Position numbers and translations under genes: made by a program. The notes under the pieces are model-generated. The model was given only the letters and a program-made list of their open reading frames with translations. It made no database searches and was not told the DNA's origin. A DNA stretch of 64,000 bases. Source: Diadophis punctatus similis. Its lineage: Eukaryota > Chordata > Lepidosauria > Squamata > Dipsadidae. Positions within the stretch are counted from its first letter, which is position 1, and each line of letters begins with the position of its first letter. Location: positions 161,064,547 through 161,128,546 of the forward strand of contig JALIGW010000001.1 of NCBI GenBank assembly GCA_023053685.1, read 5' to 3'. Of this stretch, positions 23,650 through 35,129 are shown in pieces.

Positions 23650-24080
23650 ATTATGCATTCATATTAATACAAAAGTAACATTTTCTGACAAAATTGGAGT
23701 TTGAAAAAGCAGGACAGAAAAAGTATTGGTGCTTTTTAACTTTGGTGTTAGGAAGACTCCTGAGAATAGCTTGGGCAACTAAGAAAATGAACAAATGGAT
23801 CTTCAAACAAATCAATACAGAATTCTCACTTGGGGACCAAAGGACCAGATTCAAATTGTCACATTTTGAACACATTGTGTGTGAAGGCGTAAGTCTCCGG
23901 AGAAGGCTCTAATGCAGGGAAAGGTGGAAGGGAAGAGGAGAAGATGATCAATAGCAAGGTGGATGGACTCAGTTACAAGGGTATGCCTGCACCACTTGAA
24001 GATCTGAAAGGCCAGGTTGGGAACAGATCTTCCTGGAGAAAATCACTCAATGGCACAAAATCAATCCATCCATCAATCAA
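23650..24080 (+). mobile_element. Bov-B (RTE) LINE 3' coding end, decayed
   Basis: The forward translation contains WIFKQINTEFSL, then FKLSHFEHI and, in another frame, KVEGKRRRR, followed by a RSSWRKSL..LNGT ending. These correspond in order to the C-terminal tail of Bov-B reverse transcriptase (known motifs KLxYFGHI and GKVEGKRRRGR). Frame changes show it is inactive. Bov-B is abundant in squamates. Confidence 0.7.
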
Positions 24081-25385
24081 AGCTGAAGGCCAATCAGACT
24101 TCTATTCTTGATATTAGAGAGACTAAAAGGAATGAGTGAAGCATACTGCTCACATTCAGTAGTTTAGTCCCTTGTAATATGACAACTCCCTAGTGAAATG
24201 AAGTTTCAGATAGATTTTTCCCAGGCTTTCAAGGTTACGTGTATATAATAAGAATCTTAATAGGAATCCTAGCCATTTGAATATAAGTGACTCACATACC
24301 CACTGTGGCAATTCGTATAAATTCCATATGCCGCTCTTCAGGGAAGAGAGATTCATTTTTAAGAAAGAATAGAAGACAGATTACCAAAATGTATCCAATG
24401 CGCACATACTAAGAGAATGAACAATGGGAACAGTTGTAATTTGCTGTGAAGGTGGCCTACACAGAAGACCCATGTGAAGCCTTGCAGGTACTGGGGAAAT
24501 AAGGCAAGAAAAGTATCCTGGAGTGAAATTCACTGCACCTTGCACAGAGGAAAGAAATAATGTAAATCACTGTGCATGGCAGGGAGGTTTGGAGCTATCC
24601 TCTGGCCCCTCTAACAATGCCTGGTTATTAGCAGAGATGAATAGTCACCCAAAGAGATTGTTGTGTCAGTAGTCCTCCTGCTCCCACCTGTATCCAAAAG
24701 TGGTTTTCATTGATGTGAAATGTAGGACAGGCTGACCAAGCATTTAAACCTCAGTGCTTGAGCAGATGTGTAGGAGAGGTAGAAGATCAAGTGGTTCCTT
24801 ATTTCAAGTATTAGTTGATGGAACAAAACACACAAAGCCACACTGTACCACATTCTGAAGCTCTCAGTTAGTGTTCAGTTAGTTCAGGAGATATTATTGG
24901 AAGGAGCTCAAGGACTGTCTGCGGTTTTTCACTTACATCAGTCAAATGAAATGAGTCTTCATTCAACAAAATCAATAGAATGAAAACATGATAAGATACC
25001 AAGAAACAGATCAAATGCAAGGTGGGTTTTTTGGGGGGGCATGGGGGGGGCTACTACATATTTGTAATCCCAGTGCAAACTGGAAGATTTAATTCAAAGA
25101 ATAGCAATATGAAGTTTTAGACAAATAACACAAAATAAACATATCCCAAAAAATGAGAAAAGAAAGAAAGATTCATGCGGATTATTAGGGCTATGCAGGA
25201 GCCATCAGATACTACTGCAATGTCCTCATTGTTGCCAAAGGGATAAAAGGTAAAGATAAAATGGTCAATTTCTGGTGACTTTGGGGAGCAGGTGTTATGG
25301 TGGCAGAGAGGCTCATCTGAATTTGTATAGCTTAGTTATGTGATATGTTACAGAGGTGCAGATGACAGATTCATGACAATCAGTA
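24081..25385. other. Intergenic sequence, nothing recognised
   Basis: G runs at 25032-25050. No coding exon supported. Confidence 0.4.
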
Positions 25386-26310
25386 TTGATAGGGAGTGAG
25401 AGGTCCAGCTCTCGGCTGCTATTCTGTGGTTTACCGCAGGGCTCAGTATTTTCTCCACTCCTTTTCAACATCTATATGAAACTGCTGGGTAAGATCACCC
25501 GTCACTACGGTTTAAAGTATATATTGTATGCTGATGACACCCAACTCTATATTTCTACTCTTAGTAACCAAAGTGATGCTGTGGCTGCCCTCTTGTGGTG
25601 CCTGGAGGCTGTAGGGGCCTGGATGGGAGACTTCAATTAAATCCCAATAAGATCAAATGGCTTTGGGTATGCAGGGCTCCAGGATCCAGGACTTTGTCAT
25701 CTTTGACTCTGGATGGGGTGGCACTGCCCCAGAAAGACCCGGTTATCCTGGGCTCACAACTCCTGTTCAAGGAACAGGTGGCAGTTGCAGCTAGGGCAGC
25801 CTTTGCACAACTTCGTGTTACGTGCCAGTGTGGCCTTTCCTGGATCAGAATTCCCTGAGCTCCACCATTCAGTCATATCATGGCTGAGATACACTCTACA
25901 TGCAGCTAACCTTGAATAGCATTTGGAAGCTATAGCTAGTACAGAGTGCAGCAGCGTGAGTAGTTTTCGGAGCCCCAAGAATGTCCCCTCCATGAGCTGC
26001 ATTGGTTACCAGTCTGCTTCCGGGTGCAATTCAAGGTGTTGATGATCACATTTAAAGTGCTTCATGGCATGGATTCAGGTTACTTGAGGGACCATCTCAC
26101 CCCACTGGAATTGGCCAATCCCACTTGTGCAGCAGAGGAGGCATGCTGCAGGTCCTGTCAGCCCAATTATTCTGACTGGTGGGGTCTGGAGGAGGGCATT
26201 CTCTGCTGTTGCTCCTTCCCTCTGGAATATTTTGCCCCCTCCCATGTGGGGTTGGCCCCAACCCTCCTATCTTTTCATAAGGACCTAAAGACGTAGCTTT
26301 GCCAGTCAAA
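25386..26310 (+). mobile_element. L3/CR1 LINE, reverse transcriptase C-terminal half, decayed
   Basis: The frame at 25386-25640 carries the reverse transcriptase motifs PQGSVFSPLLFNIYM and ILYADDTQLY, with the catalytic YADD intact. Downstream, in changing frames, are the thumb and tail region (QFKVLMITFKVLHG at 26024-26065; LAPTLLSFHKDLKT at about 26255-26296). At least three frame changes and stops make it non-functional. The family is non-LTR, CR1/L3 clade. Confidence 0.85.
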
Positions 26311-27130
26311 TTGAAGCCCCAGAGGGGAAACAGCACAGGTGTTGATTGAGTAATAACAGATAAAGTGAGGTTATTCCAGAAGCCTTTTTTCAATAATCCG
26401 TTGGATAGAGTCATGCAAAAAGTATTGCTAAAGCTTTCTTTATTTTTCTATTTTATTATATCAGACCCAGAATTTCGGTACAGTATATGCATATTCAGTG
26501 AAAACAATAGTGTCGCCAATTTGCCAAAAATGATAGAAAAGCAGACAGAGATTGGAGATGCACTAGACTGGGGACTGAATAGACCTTGCAGACAGAGTCA
26601 GATCCAAAATGAGATCCTGACACTTAAGCAGATGCTTATTTATCCTGAAACAGAGTCAGATGCTATTAACTGTGTCCCTTAGGAAGACCAGGGTAAGATA
26701 TAGGATCCTTAGGAAACTGAGCCAGCGTGGCAATTGAACCCATTACTTTGTTTGAGCAGAAGACTAACATGATCAAGGTCAGCAACTGCACCCAGCTCCG
26801 CTGAGCTTTGGTGAAAGGAATTTTGCTTCCAGGACAGAGTTTGCCAGGAACCTTCACGCCATGTTTGAGCCTGAGCTCTGCTTTCCAATTATTCCACGCT
26901 ACTCTTCAGTAGCTCTTGTTTTTTCCCTTCAAAAAGATTGTAGCAGGTAGGTGAGTCACATTTTCATCCATATTAAGACATGTGTCTGCTCTGGTTTAGC
27001 GTTCTACCCCATGGATTCAGAGCACCTTTTCTAAATACCAAATAGTTGTGTTTCACAATGATGTTCATGTCAAAGGAAACTAAATGGATATTTGGGGAAC
27101 CAATGACTATGTGGACAATTAAATATATCA
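26311..27130. other. Intergenic sequence downstream of the IL17 gene
   Basis: The frame at 26365-26682 (105 residues) has no recognisable domain. Nothing else seen. Confidence 0.4.
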
Positions 27131-27136
27131 AACCTT

Positions 27137-27142
27137 TTTATT
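27137..27142 (-). terminator. Candidate IL17 polyadenylation signal AATAAA
   Basis: The first aataaa on the transcript strand past the stop codon, about 540 bases downstream. The intervening 3' UTR would contain several ATTTA pentamers (27223-27227, 27237-27241, 27545-27555), typical of unstable cytokine mRNAs. The true cleavage site is not shown by sequence alone. Confidence 0.45.
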
Positions 27143-27683
27143 TACTACATAAATTACTGAATAAATACTGATAAACTATAAAATTTTATCCAACAATGTT
27201 TCTGCAAATGCATAAATATGGTATTATAAATACATCTTATAAATAGAGACAAAAGCATATTTCTTCTTGGCTCCTTCTTGAGTTTTAAATATCATATGCA
27301 TTGCAATTTTCAGAACATCCACAGAGATCAACAAGACAACAGGCTATGAATCATATAAAATTAGTACAGAGCAAGACTTCATTCTTTTTGAAGCCAAAGA
27401 GAAGAAGGGCTTCAATGGAGGTTTTTTTTTTTTGTGGCTGGATGGTGGACATCTGAACTCGCCCCCCCCCCCCGCCCAATTAAAGAAAATTATTATTTGG
27501 TACATTCCCAGAACATTTAAACACATTTTGAAACACTATAAGAGTGCTAAATAAAATTCTAAAGGAAGCTACTTTCTGTGACATTCAGAGTTACCAATTT
27601 TTTTCCAATTATCCAAGCAAATGTTATATCATCCTGATTACTTCAGCCAATAAAGTGCCACCTTTGGCCATTTTTCAACTATA

Positions 27684-27936
27684 TTAGAAAACCTTTTTCT
27701 GATAAGCATTGGAAATAGGAAAGGCACAGGTGCATCCAACAGTGATCACCTGTTTCTCCAACCAATAGCTTTGCCTGCAGCCAACATGATTGCGCTTCAG
27801 AACCAAGATCTCCTGCTGAATAGGAACAGAGTTCATAGCATAGTTTAGATTCTTCCCCGTGGAATCCAGGCAAACGGTATAACGGCAGCTGGCTTCAGAA
27901 ATGATGTGTGGGAATCTGTTAGGATCTTCCTTAACA
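27684..27936 (-). CDS. IL17: IL17-like exon 3 (coding part)
   Basis: Acceptor ttacag precedes 27936 and the exon ends with stop TAA at 27684-27686. It encodes the cystine-knot core, from VKEDPNRFP through NSVPIQQEILVL and VGCTC to the tail NAYQKKVF. The first base completes an AG|T serine codon. Confidence 0.95.
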
Positions 27937-29888
27937 CTGTAAGTTGACACACAAAAGACAGAGAAAGATGTGGTTCACATGACAGCAAAACCATTTCTTC
28001 GTCAAAAGTCATGGAGAATTTGGAACCCTGAATGTTAATCAGCACCCATTGGGGGGGGGAGACTAAAGAGGAATCTTATTTTTGTCTCCTAGGAGACAGA
28101 ATCATGTCACCCAGATTTCCTTAATCATATCATAAAATATGAACATAAACATTCATGGTGAATGTTTCTCAGAATTTCCTAGTTCTCTCCCCCATAGAAT
28201 TATATTTTGGTTAGGGTCCTGAACCAAAAAAACCAGAAAAGGCTGTTGGGTCTCCTTAACAATTACTACCACATTGCTTTTTACTCAGAAATCATATCTG
28301 ATATTTATAGCATAGCATCCCTTTGTTGATAAGAAAGAGAGGTTTTGCCCTATAAGAAAGTGCTTGAATTTGTGGCTTAGTGTTATCACAACTGTCAGCT
28401 AGAATTTATCAATTAATCAATTCCCTATGTGGGGCTATCCTGAAGAAAGGCCATTCCCATCTCACATAGTAGATTTAAGAAAGGAACCATAAAGAAAATT
28501 CTCCTAGATTGCTTTTATAGTAATGAATGTAAGTGCAAAGTCTGGAACTGGCCAACTAACTAAAAATCATATTCACAAAGCCATATTATATTCTTGAAGA
28601 ATAATAGGTGTGATCACTAAGGATCTAACAAATTGATGAACAATTCAAGTGACATTTGCCTATCCAATTATGAATTGTCCAGTGTATTTTTTTTCCAGAA
28701 AATATGTATAACTTTTACATTTGCCAACCTCATAAGATCTTGCAACCTTTAGAAGTTCTCATACCCCAGAATTTTTGAAGTACTCAAAAAGCATTGAGGG
28801 ATTGTCACTGCCATAACATATTGTAGCAAATATAGTTTAACAGTAAAAGGGTGAATAGTACCTGTAATCCCATGGAGAGAGAGATCTGTTTTTAACATCA
28901 TGAGGCATCCTGTTCATTGATTCTGCATGAGCAAGAGGTATGTGCACCTTCACTGTCTCTGGGAATTTGGTATCTTCTTGGATTCCTGGCTGAGTTGGGC
29001 AGGTGTCACTCATTCTTCCTCTCCGTTTCTTATTGGTTTTAGTAGTGTTTCCTCCATGGGCTAAATTCCCCACTGCAAGTACCAGTACCAACAGAACAAC
29101 CTGTAAAAGAATCCATGGATGTAACAGACATAGGTAAGAGTAAAGTGTCATCTCTTGTGCAAAAAGTGTCCATCTTTAGTAGCTTGCGTTATTTTAATAT
29201 TGAAGTTTAGAACTCAAGCATTAAAATAGTTGGTGGGAAACATTAATTAATTTTCAAATTGAGGGGCACCACAGCTTAGGATTTACTGAAATGCTGAATT
29301 GTATTAAGAATTGTTTAAGACTGCCAGTGTGGTATTGTGGTTAAAGTGTACAATTAAGAGTGTGGAAACTCAGATTGTAATCCATCAATATCTATGGAAG
29401 CTCATGGAGTAATATTGGGCCAGTTCTCTCCCTCCCTCCCTCCCTCCCTCTCTCTCTCTCTCTCTCTCTCCCCCCCCCCAACCACCTTCACAGGATTATT
29501 GTTGTGGGAAAATTAGGAGTGGGACCACTACAGATACCAATCTGAACTCCTGAATGAAAAGTGGGATACAAATCAAATGATTAAGCGACAAAAAGAGAAT
29601 CAAGTACAGCTCATCTTTCAGATTATCATAAATGTCTGAGATAAGTATAGTTATATAGAAAAAAAGTTACATTTTTTCAATAACCAATGGTTTTCATTTT
29701 TGGTATCAAATAGATTGGAGGATTTTCGTTTATGAGAAAAGATTATAATAACTATAACGTGAGCATGAAAAAATGATTAAAGAAATTACAAGTATGTAAA
29801 TCAAATGTTAGAAAACAGAGGCAAAAGATGAGTTTTTAACAGCAATAAATAGTGCACTTACCAATAAGGGCAATCTTTTGGGTGTCAT
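27684..29888 (-). CDS. IL17: Interleukin-17A/F-like cytokine, complete three-exon gene
   Basis: The gene encodes a secreted cystine-knot cytokine that would act as a dimer on IL17RA/RC receptors in mucosal inflammation. Spliced coding segments 29862-29888, 28862-29100 and 27684-27936 give 172 residues. A signal peptide (about residues 1-22, leucine/valine-rich after MTPKRLP) is followed by a basic stretch KKRRGR (33-38). The first cysteine is C43, there is an N-glycosylation site NRS at 80, and the IL-17 signatures SPWDY (84-88), NSVPIQQEILVL (124-135) and VGCTC (155-159) follow. The six cysteines (43, 106, 111, 142, 157, 159) match the IL-17A/F pattern. All junctions obey GT-AG. The position beside MCM3 matches IL17F, while the MTP start resembles IL17A, so I do not assign A or F. 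Mammalian proteins are about 155-163 residues; the extra length is partly a C-terminal tail after FPIS. Confidence 0.95.
28862..29100 (-). CDS. IL17: IL17-like exon 2
   Basis: The acceptor is ttttacag (AG at 29101-29102) and the donor gtacta lies at 28861. It encodes the hydrophobic rest of the signal peptide, the basic stretch, the first cysteine, and the NRSLSPWDY block that ends exon 2 in IL17A/F genes. It ends in phase 2. Confidence 0.95.
29313..29590 (+). mobile_element. tRNA-derived SINE in IL17 intron 1
   Basis: Head gccagtgtggtattgtggtt (A-box like), middle attgggccagttctctccc, and tail caccttcacaggattattgt followed by gtgggatacaaatc, as in common squamate tRNA SINEs. The ctctc region has expanded into the microsatellite at 29428-29480. 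Confidence 0.6.
29428..29480. repeat. (CCTC)n(TC)nC8 microsatellite
   Basis: Simple repeat that grew inside the SINE. Confidence 0.9.
29862..29888 (-). CDS. IL17: IL17-like exon 1 (coding part, 9 codons)
   Basis: The ATG at 29886-29888 begins MTPKRLPLL, and the donor gtaagt follows at 29861. IL17A also has a very short coding exon 1 beginning MTP. The frame joins exon 2 in phase 0. Confidence 0.9.
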
Positions 29889-29983
29889 AACTACCCTTCG
29901 TGTTGTTATTATCTCGACTTGCTTGATGCTCTACCAGTGAGATTAGTAGGTCAAACTCTGTCCATGAGTGCAATAACATCTCC

Positions 29984-29990
29984 TTTTATA
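29984..29990 (-). promoter_or_regulatory. TATA box of the IL17 gene
   Basis: TATAAAA on the minus strand, 96 bases upstream of the ATG, which puts a start site near 29955-29960 and a 5' UTR of about 70 bases. IL17A genes have a TATA promoter. Confidence 0.75.
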
Positions 29991-30104
29991 TCATCTCCAG
30001 AACCTCAGACATTTTTTTCCACTGCAATGCAGAGATAGATTTCCACTTGTGGTTCTGGGCAATTGTGGTTGACTTTTTTTCTTCTTTTAACTATTTCCTT
30101 GTAG

Positions 30105-30106
<2 letters not shown>

Positions 30107-30154
<48 letters not shown>
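30107..30154. repeat. (AC)24 microsatellite in the IL17 upstream region
   Basis: A perfect AC dinucleotide array about 117 bases upstream of the TATA box. Alternating purine-pyrimidine tracts of this kind can adopt Z-DNA. Confidence 0.95.
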
Positions 30155-30156
<2 letters not shown>

Positions 30157-30384
30157 TCAAGGGGATATGAAGGGAAATCCACAGGCTTTCTGGACCAAAT
30201 GATTTGTTTGAGTAAAATATAGATGCTATGTAAGATAATAGAACATTTTGTGAGTTCACCTGATCAGCTTTCAGGAATATGATGGGCAGTGTGCTATATA
30301 TTGAGTGATTATAGCCTATTGTTTAAAAAAGCCATTTAGAAAACTAACACACATTCATAATCTGTGCAATTATTTAAAAAATAC
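30155..30384. other. IL17 5' flanking sequence
   Basis: No motif decisive enough to annotate. Confidence 0.4.
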
Positions 30385-30500
30385 CATAGCCAATTTGGTC
30401 TAATGGTTAAGGCAGAAGGATAAAAAGCAGAACATCATGAGTTCAAGTCCTGCTTTAGCCAGTGACTTTGGCCCAGTTAGTCTCTCTGGGTCTTTTTAAG
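30385..30500 (+). mobile_element. tRNA-derived SINE
   Basis: Head gccaatttggtctaatggtt (A box), gagttcaagtcctgc (B box), then tgactttggcccagttagtc. About 400 bases upstream of the IL17 TATA box. Confidence 0.65.
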
Positions 30501-31223
30501 CTTTCTTATTTGCTTTTTCATAAAGATGATATTAGCGCGTTCAGCATGGCATCCATGTCTCCTTTAAAGTTCAAGAAACCATGGTGGGGTTTATTTTAGC
30601 CAACACTATTTGGTTGCTAGATAATACTAGCCTCTTCAGAAACTGAACAATAGGGATTGTATTCTGGAAATCCTTGAATACACTTGCAAGTATTAAGGAA
30701 GATACAAATTTGACCTGGAAAGAGTTGACGTAACCCATAATTGCCCCAGTTGTGGAACTTTATCTAGGATCAATGTTTTCTATTGTTTACTTCTTATATC
30801 TAATTAATGTATCTTATAGTTTGATTTGTTGCCTTTTGATGCATCACATATACCAAATGTATGTATCATTTATTACCTAATATACGGACATGATCCCTTT
30901 TAATAAAGGCTTTTCGCTTTGCCTGACATACTAGTGATTTGCGTTGTCAAGATGGATGAAAAAGCCATAGTGTTTTCTCTCCCAAATCCAGGAACAGTTC
31001 TTCCAGCCCCATGCCAAACTCTGGTGCCTGAGTTTTAAAGGCAACACTGGTATAACATATGGAGGGTGGCTGAGATTGAGAAAGGCATTTGTGTTGTTCT
31101 GCCATGGAAATGAATCCTTCCCCATGATGTGCATGTAGCCATCAAAATGTTAGTGATGAATGAGAATAAATATTTAAGTGGTAACAGAAATGGGCTCTCA
31201 CTAATTTTCTTCTCTGAAGAATA
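30501..31223. other. Intergenic sequence
   Basis: Nothing recognised. Confidence 0.4.
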
Positions 31224-31580
31224 CCATATTTTTCAGAGTATAAGACGCACCTTTCCCCCCCCTAAAAGAGGCTGAAAATTTGGGTGCATCTTATATTCTG
31301 AATGTAGCTTTTTCAAAGCTTTTTTTTTAGCCCTCAGAGGCGCTAACGATCTTCCCGGCTCTTTCCGGCTTGCAGGCTTTTTTTCATTGCTACTCACTCC
31401 AAATAAGGTTTTTTTAAGCCCTAACCCGGGGGTGGTGATAAAATAATGTGCTGAAGCTGACCAGACTAAGGACAAATACCTGATGAATACCTAGGCAGGC
31501 AGATTTTTTCCCCTATTTTCCTTCCCAAAAACTAAGGTGTGTCTTATATTCCAGTGCATCTTATACTCTGAAAAATACGG
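31224..31580. mobile_element. TA-flanked MITE, 'ccgtatttttcgg' family, copy 2 (357 bp)
   Basis: Left end ccatatttttcagagtataag, right end cttatactctgaaaaatacgg. TA at 31222-31223 and 31581-31582. The interior is unlike copy 1 except for sub-terminal gacgcacctttcccccc and gtgtgtcttatattccagtg. Confidence 0.78.
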
Positions 31581-31582
31581 TA

Positions 31583-32652
31583 ATCTGGACATCACTACCA
31601 TACATAAGAATAAGGCCAGATTCCTCCTCAGGTAGCAACAACTGGTTACCTTGTCTGGGCTTGAGAGCTGGTTGATGCTTGGACGGGGAAGATCCAGGGT
31701 TGAAGGTTACACTGTGAAATCAAAACAGAAAATCCCAGAAGAAGTCAATGGTAAACCACTATTACACTGTTGCCATAAAAACTTTCCAATAAGCCCCCAG
31801 GGATTAAAGGAGACTTTATCTCATTATAGCTTTTGGATAGCACATTTTCTCTAAATGGCTGTTTCAGAATGCTGTTGGGAGATAAATCATTTTTTTCCTC
31901 TACCCTTAAAGACTTTTTATGCGGTAAACATTTGTCTGTAAGTTAAATAACCATAATTTTCAGGAAGGGGACAGAATGACAGAGTGACCTATTTTCATTT
32001 TTTTTCTAACTGAATGACAGACAATGGTGAGTGTCATCAATTTGTTGTAATAGCAGGTAGTGCATCAAATGGAAAGTATTATGACAGGTAGGCCAGTCGG
32101 GTTGCCTGTGAAACTTTCCCCCGCACTTTCCCTGGGCTGTGATTGAGAGCAAGTTCAGCACAAGCCATTCCGCAGAACAAATCTTTCCCATCCTATTGCT
32201 GATGTCAGTTTGATTCATTGCAAATGTAGGGGAGAGGGAGGTCAGACCTAATGTGGGAGTACAGTGGGGGAAATGAAATAGCAGCCCAGCAAGATGAGCT
32301 CTGTGCCCGCGTTGCGGTTACCGCCAAAATGGTATTATTCATGAGTCCTCTTTTGCATGAATTCCAGTTATGCTCTTTATTGGTTTTACTTATTTCCTTC
32401 AGAAATGAGGTGACCTTCTTGGCACCCCCCTAACTGTACTTAAGTGAAATACCAAGAAGAATATAATGTCAGCAGCTCATAAACATGACTTGTTTTAGCA
32501 TATTTGAGTTACACTAATTTTTACTTTTTGTTTGGGCTGCTGCTTTTTCAGTCTTACACCTTGGTTTGTTTGTCTGGGTTATTGCACAAATCATTTTTAC
32601 TGATTTGTATTCTTAGCAGTAGTGATATTACTTTAGTCATTACTTTATAGTC
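31583..32652. other. Intergenic sequence, nothing recognised
   Basis: No gene or intact repeat visible. Confidence 0.4.
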
Positions 32653-32660
32653 ATTGACCT

Positions 32661-33017
32661 CAGGGGTGGGTTGTTCGCTTACTGATGCCGGTGCGCTGCA
32701 CATGCATCTCCATGTTTCAGGCGCGTGCTTGCGCGCTACATGCGCATGCCCCCTCATGCAATTTTGCTTCCGCGCATGTGCAGAAGCAAAATCTCACCGA
32801 AATCTCTCGCGCGCGCGTGTCCCCTCATAAGATTTTGGCACAATTTTGCTTCCGCGCATGCGCAGAAGCAAAATCATCCAAAATTTCTCAGAAAAGGATG
32901 GCGATGTGCGCGACGGACCGGCGGAGACGGCTCTGGAGCGGTCACGCGCAAATTGCACAATCGACCGCTCCCTACCGGAGCTACGCACCAGACAGCTCCA
33001 GCAGGAACCCACCACTG
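32661..33017. mobile_element. hAT-type MITE, family A copy 3 (357 bp)
   Basis: Starts caggggtgggttgttcg, ends ggaacccaccactg. A perfect 8-bp duplication attgacct lies at 32653-32660 and 33018-33025. Inside are repeated ttttgcttccgcgcatg and gcgcagaagcaaaat blocks, arranged as inverted pairs, related to the cttctgcacatg block of copy 1. Confidence 0.87.
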
Positions 33018-33025
33018 ATTGACCT

Positions 33026-33771
33026 GCTCAAAAAACAAAAAGAAAACATGTTGTAAGACAGCAAGTAAAAAACGCAGTAAAATCTAATAATTAAATAATT
33101 AAAACTGGTGTGGTTAAAGTATGTCTACTTTAATTAAGTCCTTCCCAAAGATCTGCATTAAGCAGATGTTGTTCTTGCTTGAGGGTATTAGAGGTATCAT
33201 TGCATGATGTAATATATTTCCAAGTAAAGCTGCCTTTTGCCAGTTGACTGATGGTGATTTTGTCAATGCCAATGATGTTCAAGTGGTCTCCAGGTGTTTT
33301 GGGATTGCACCCAAGGCACCTATTACTATTGCTACTGCTTTGCTTTCTTTTGACACAGTCGTTCTACTTCTATTTGCAGGTCTTTGTTCTCCAGTTCTTT
33401 TCTATTCTGCTATCTCCAAATTCCTATCCAGACTTGTTTGTCTTTCTTATCAACAATTGTTAAGTTTTTTATTGGTTAATTTTTAGTTTTAATTACTATT
33501 ATTATTGTAAAACGTCTCATCAAATTATTTGTAGCTGGTACAAATATTTAGAGATGAGAAATTTATTTGAAAACCATTTTAGGCAATTGACGCAATGCTA
33601 ATCAATGCTGTAATATTTAATAAAAATGGGGTTTATGTTCCTTTGTTTCCCTGTACCTTGCAAAAGTATTAAGTTACATTGTTTTACTGGTGCTTTCAGT
33701 TTCAATGGATTTGTCAGAAAGTGAAAACATACTAGTCAAGCTCATAAAATGCAAAGCCTCAGGTAGTGTTT
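33026..33771. other. Intergenic sequence
   Basis: Nothing recognised. The forward frames at 33244-33486 lack known motifs. Confidence 0.4.
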
Positions 33772-33779
33772 ATGTACAT

Positions 33780-33908
33780 CAGGGGTGGGGAACTATGGCC
33801 CTTTTTTGACTGGTGGACTCCCAGAATTCCTGAGCCGGCATGACTGGTTCAGGAATTCTGGGAGTTGAAGTCCACAAATCACAAAAAAATCACAGTCCCC
33901 CACCTCTG
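33780..33908. mobile_element. Foldback hAT-type element (129 bp)
   Basis: Starts caggggtgggg and ends ccccacctctg, with arms that pair through ctcccagaattcctga against tcaggaattctgggag around a short centre. A perfect 8-bp duplication atgtacat lies at 33772-33779 and 33909-33916. Confidence 0.88.
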
Positions 33909-33916
33909 ATGTACAT

Positions 33917-34499
33917 GAATGATGGTTGCCACACAGATCACAACATTGCCATGTTAATCTTGCTCTGATCATACTTAGACTGCAGTAATATGGTCCTTGG
34001 TAACTGGACATTTTTCAAATGTCCCCCTCTGAGAATCAGAATTAAATAAATGGACAATTTTCATGTTGGTGTTAGATGCAAAGTAGAATTCCCCAAAGAT
34101 CCTTTTTGTAATTGGTGCCTTTTAGCTAGTTTATGAAGAAGAACAGAGGTGACCAAGTTAGCTGAAAGTATTTACGGTAAGCAAAAGGATCTGAATGAAA
34201 AGACAAACCCACCGGATGAGTATGCTGATGAAGGAAGTATCTCCAAAAGGTTGCAGAGTGTTTTCTCTAGAACCTTAATGTGTGACTACAGACACACCAT
34301 GAAGAAGGATTTGCCCAGGTTCAAAATAATAATTTCACCTATGATATTTACTCCAGTTTATTTCAGACTCATTTAATTGAACGGGAGGGTGGGGGGGGGG
34401 GCAGTCCTGGAAGAAAAATATTGAAGAGGTAATTGAAAGTTATGCCAAGAAATCCTACTGACAAAGAAGAGCTACAGACTACAGTTCTCTCTTCTACTC
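33917..34499. other. Intergenic sequence
   Basis: G-run at 34391-34402. Nothing recognised. Confidence 0.4.
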
Positions 34500-34650
34500 A
34501 CCTTGCAGCTAACCTTCCTTGCGACCTTCAAGGAGAGACTGGACTGCCATCTGTCTCAAATGGTGTAGGAACTCCTGCTTGAGCAGGGGGTTGGACTAGA
34601 TGACCTACAAGGTCCCTTCCAACTCTAATAATAAATCTAAATCTAAAAAT
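34500..34650 (+). mobile_element. CR1 LINE 3' end
   Basis: Contains ttcaaggagagactggactg, gttggactagatgacctaca and aggtcccttccaactctaat, the conserved end of CR1 coding sequence and 3' UTR, then an (AATCTA)-like tail. Confidence 0.8.
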
Positions 34651-35121
34651 CTTCCCTACTTTCCTACCATATTTTCTATTAGTAAAGAAAAGTTAATGAT
34701 AGCAGCATGTGTTTAAGATAGGTATATGCCTAGTTCAGTCAAAAATCTTATTCAATTTAAGGGATGAATAAGATGATTGATACTCCAAGAGTCCCTCAGA
34801 GAAAGGTTTTTTTTTTGATTCTGTATCATCACATATGTGTAACCAAAAGAATCAAGATGAGGATCAACTGGAGTCTCGTGGTAAGTCAAGCTTGGTGATC
34901 AGTTTTGGCATCTGTGATTTTACCACTCTGAGTTTGTTCTAATGATCCAGACATCTGAAGAGTAATAAACTACCTTCTGAAATAATCAAATTTCTTAATT
35001 AAATTCAAGTTAATTGAATTTTCCCAGTTTGATTACAATTCTTAGAATTACAAATATAGTTGGAAAGTACCATGCTAGAAAAGATTGCCCTAGGATTATG
35101 GTGTCCTATTAACTAACACCT
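34651..35121. other. Intergenic sequence
   Basis: Nothing recognised. Confidence 0.4.
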
Positions 35122-35129
35122 ATCATGTG

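Larger units (their letters stand above)
29101..29861 (-). other. IL17 intron 1
   Basis: The donor is gtaagt after TTG and the acceptor tttacag. It contains a tRNA-derived SINE (about 29313-29590) interrupted by (CCTC)n(TC)n. Confidence 0.85.

Noticed and set aside
20156..27600. A second IL17 gene (IL17A position in mammals)
   Set aside because: I looked for the NSVPIQQEILVL and GCTC signatures on both strands and saw none; absence by eye is not proof.
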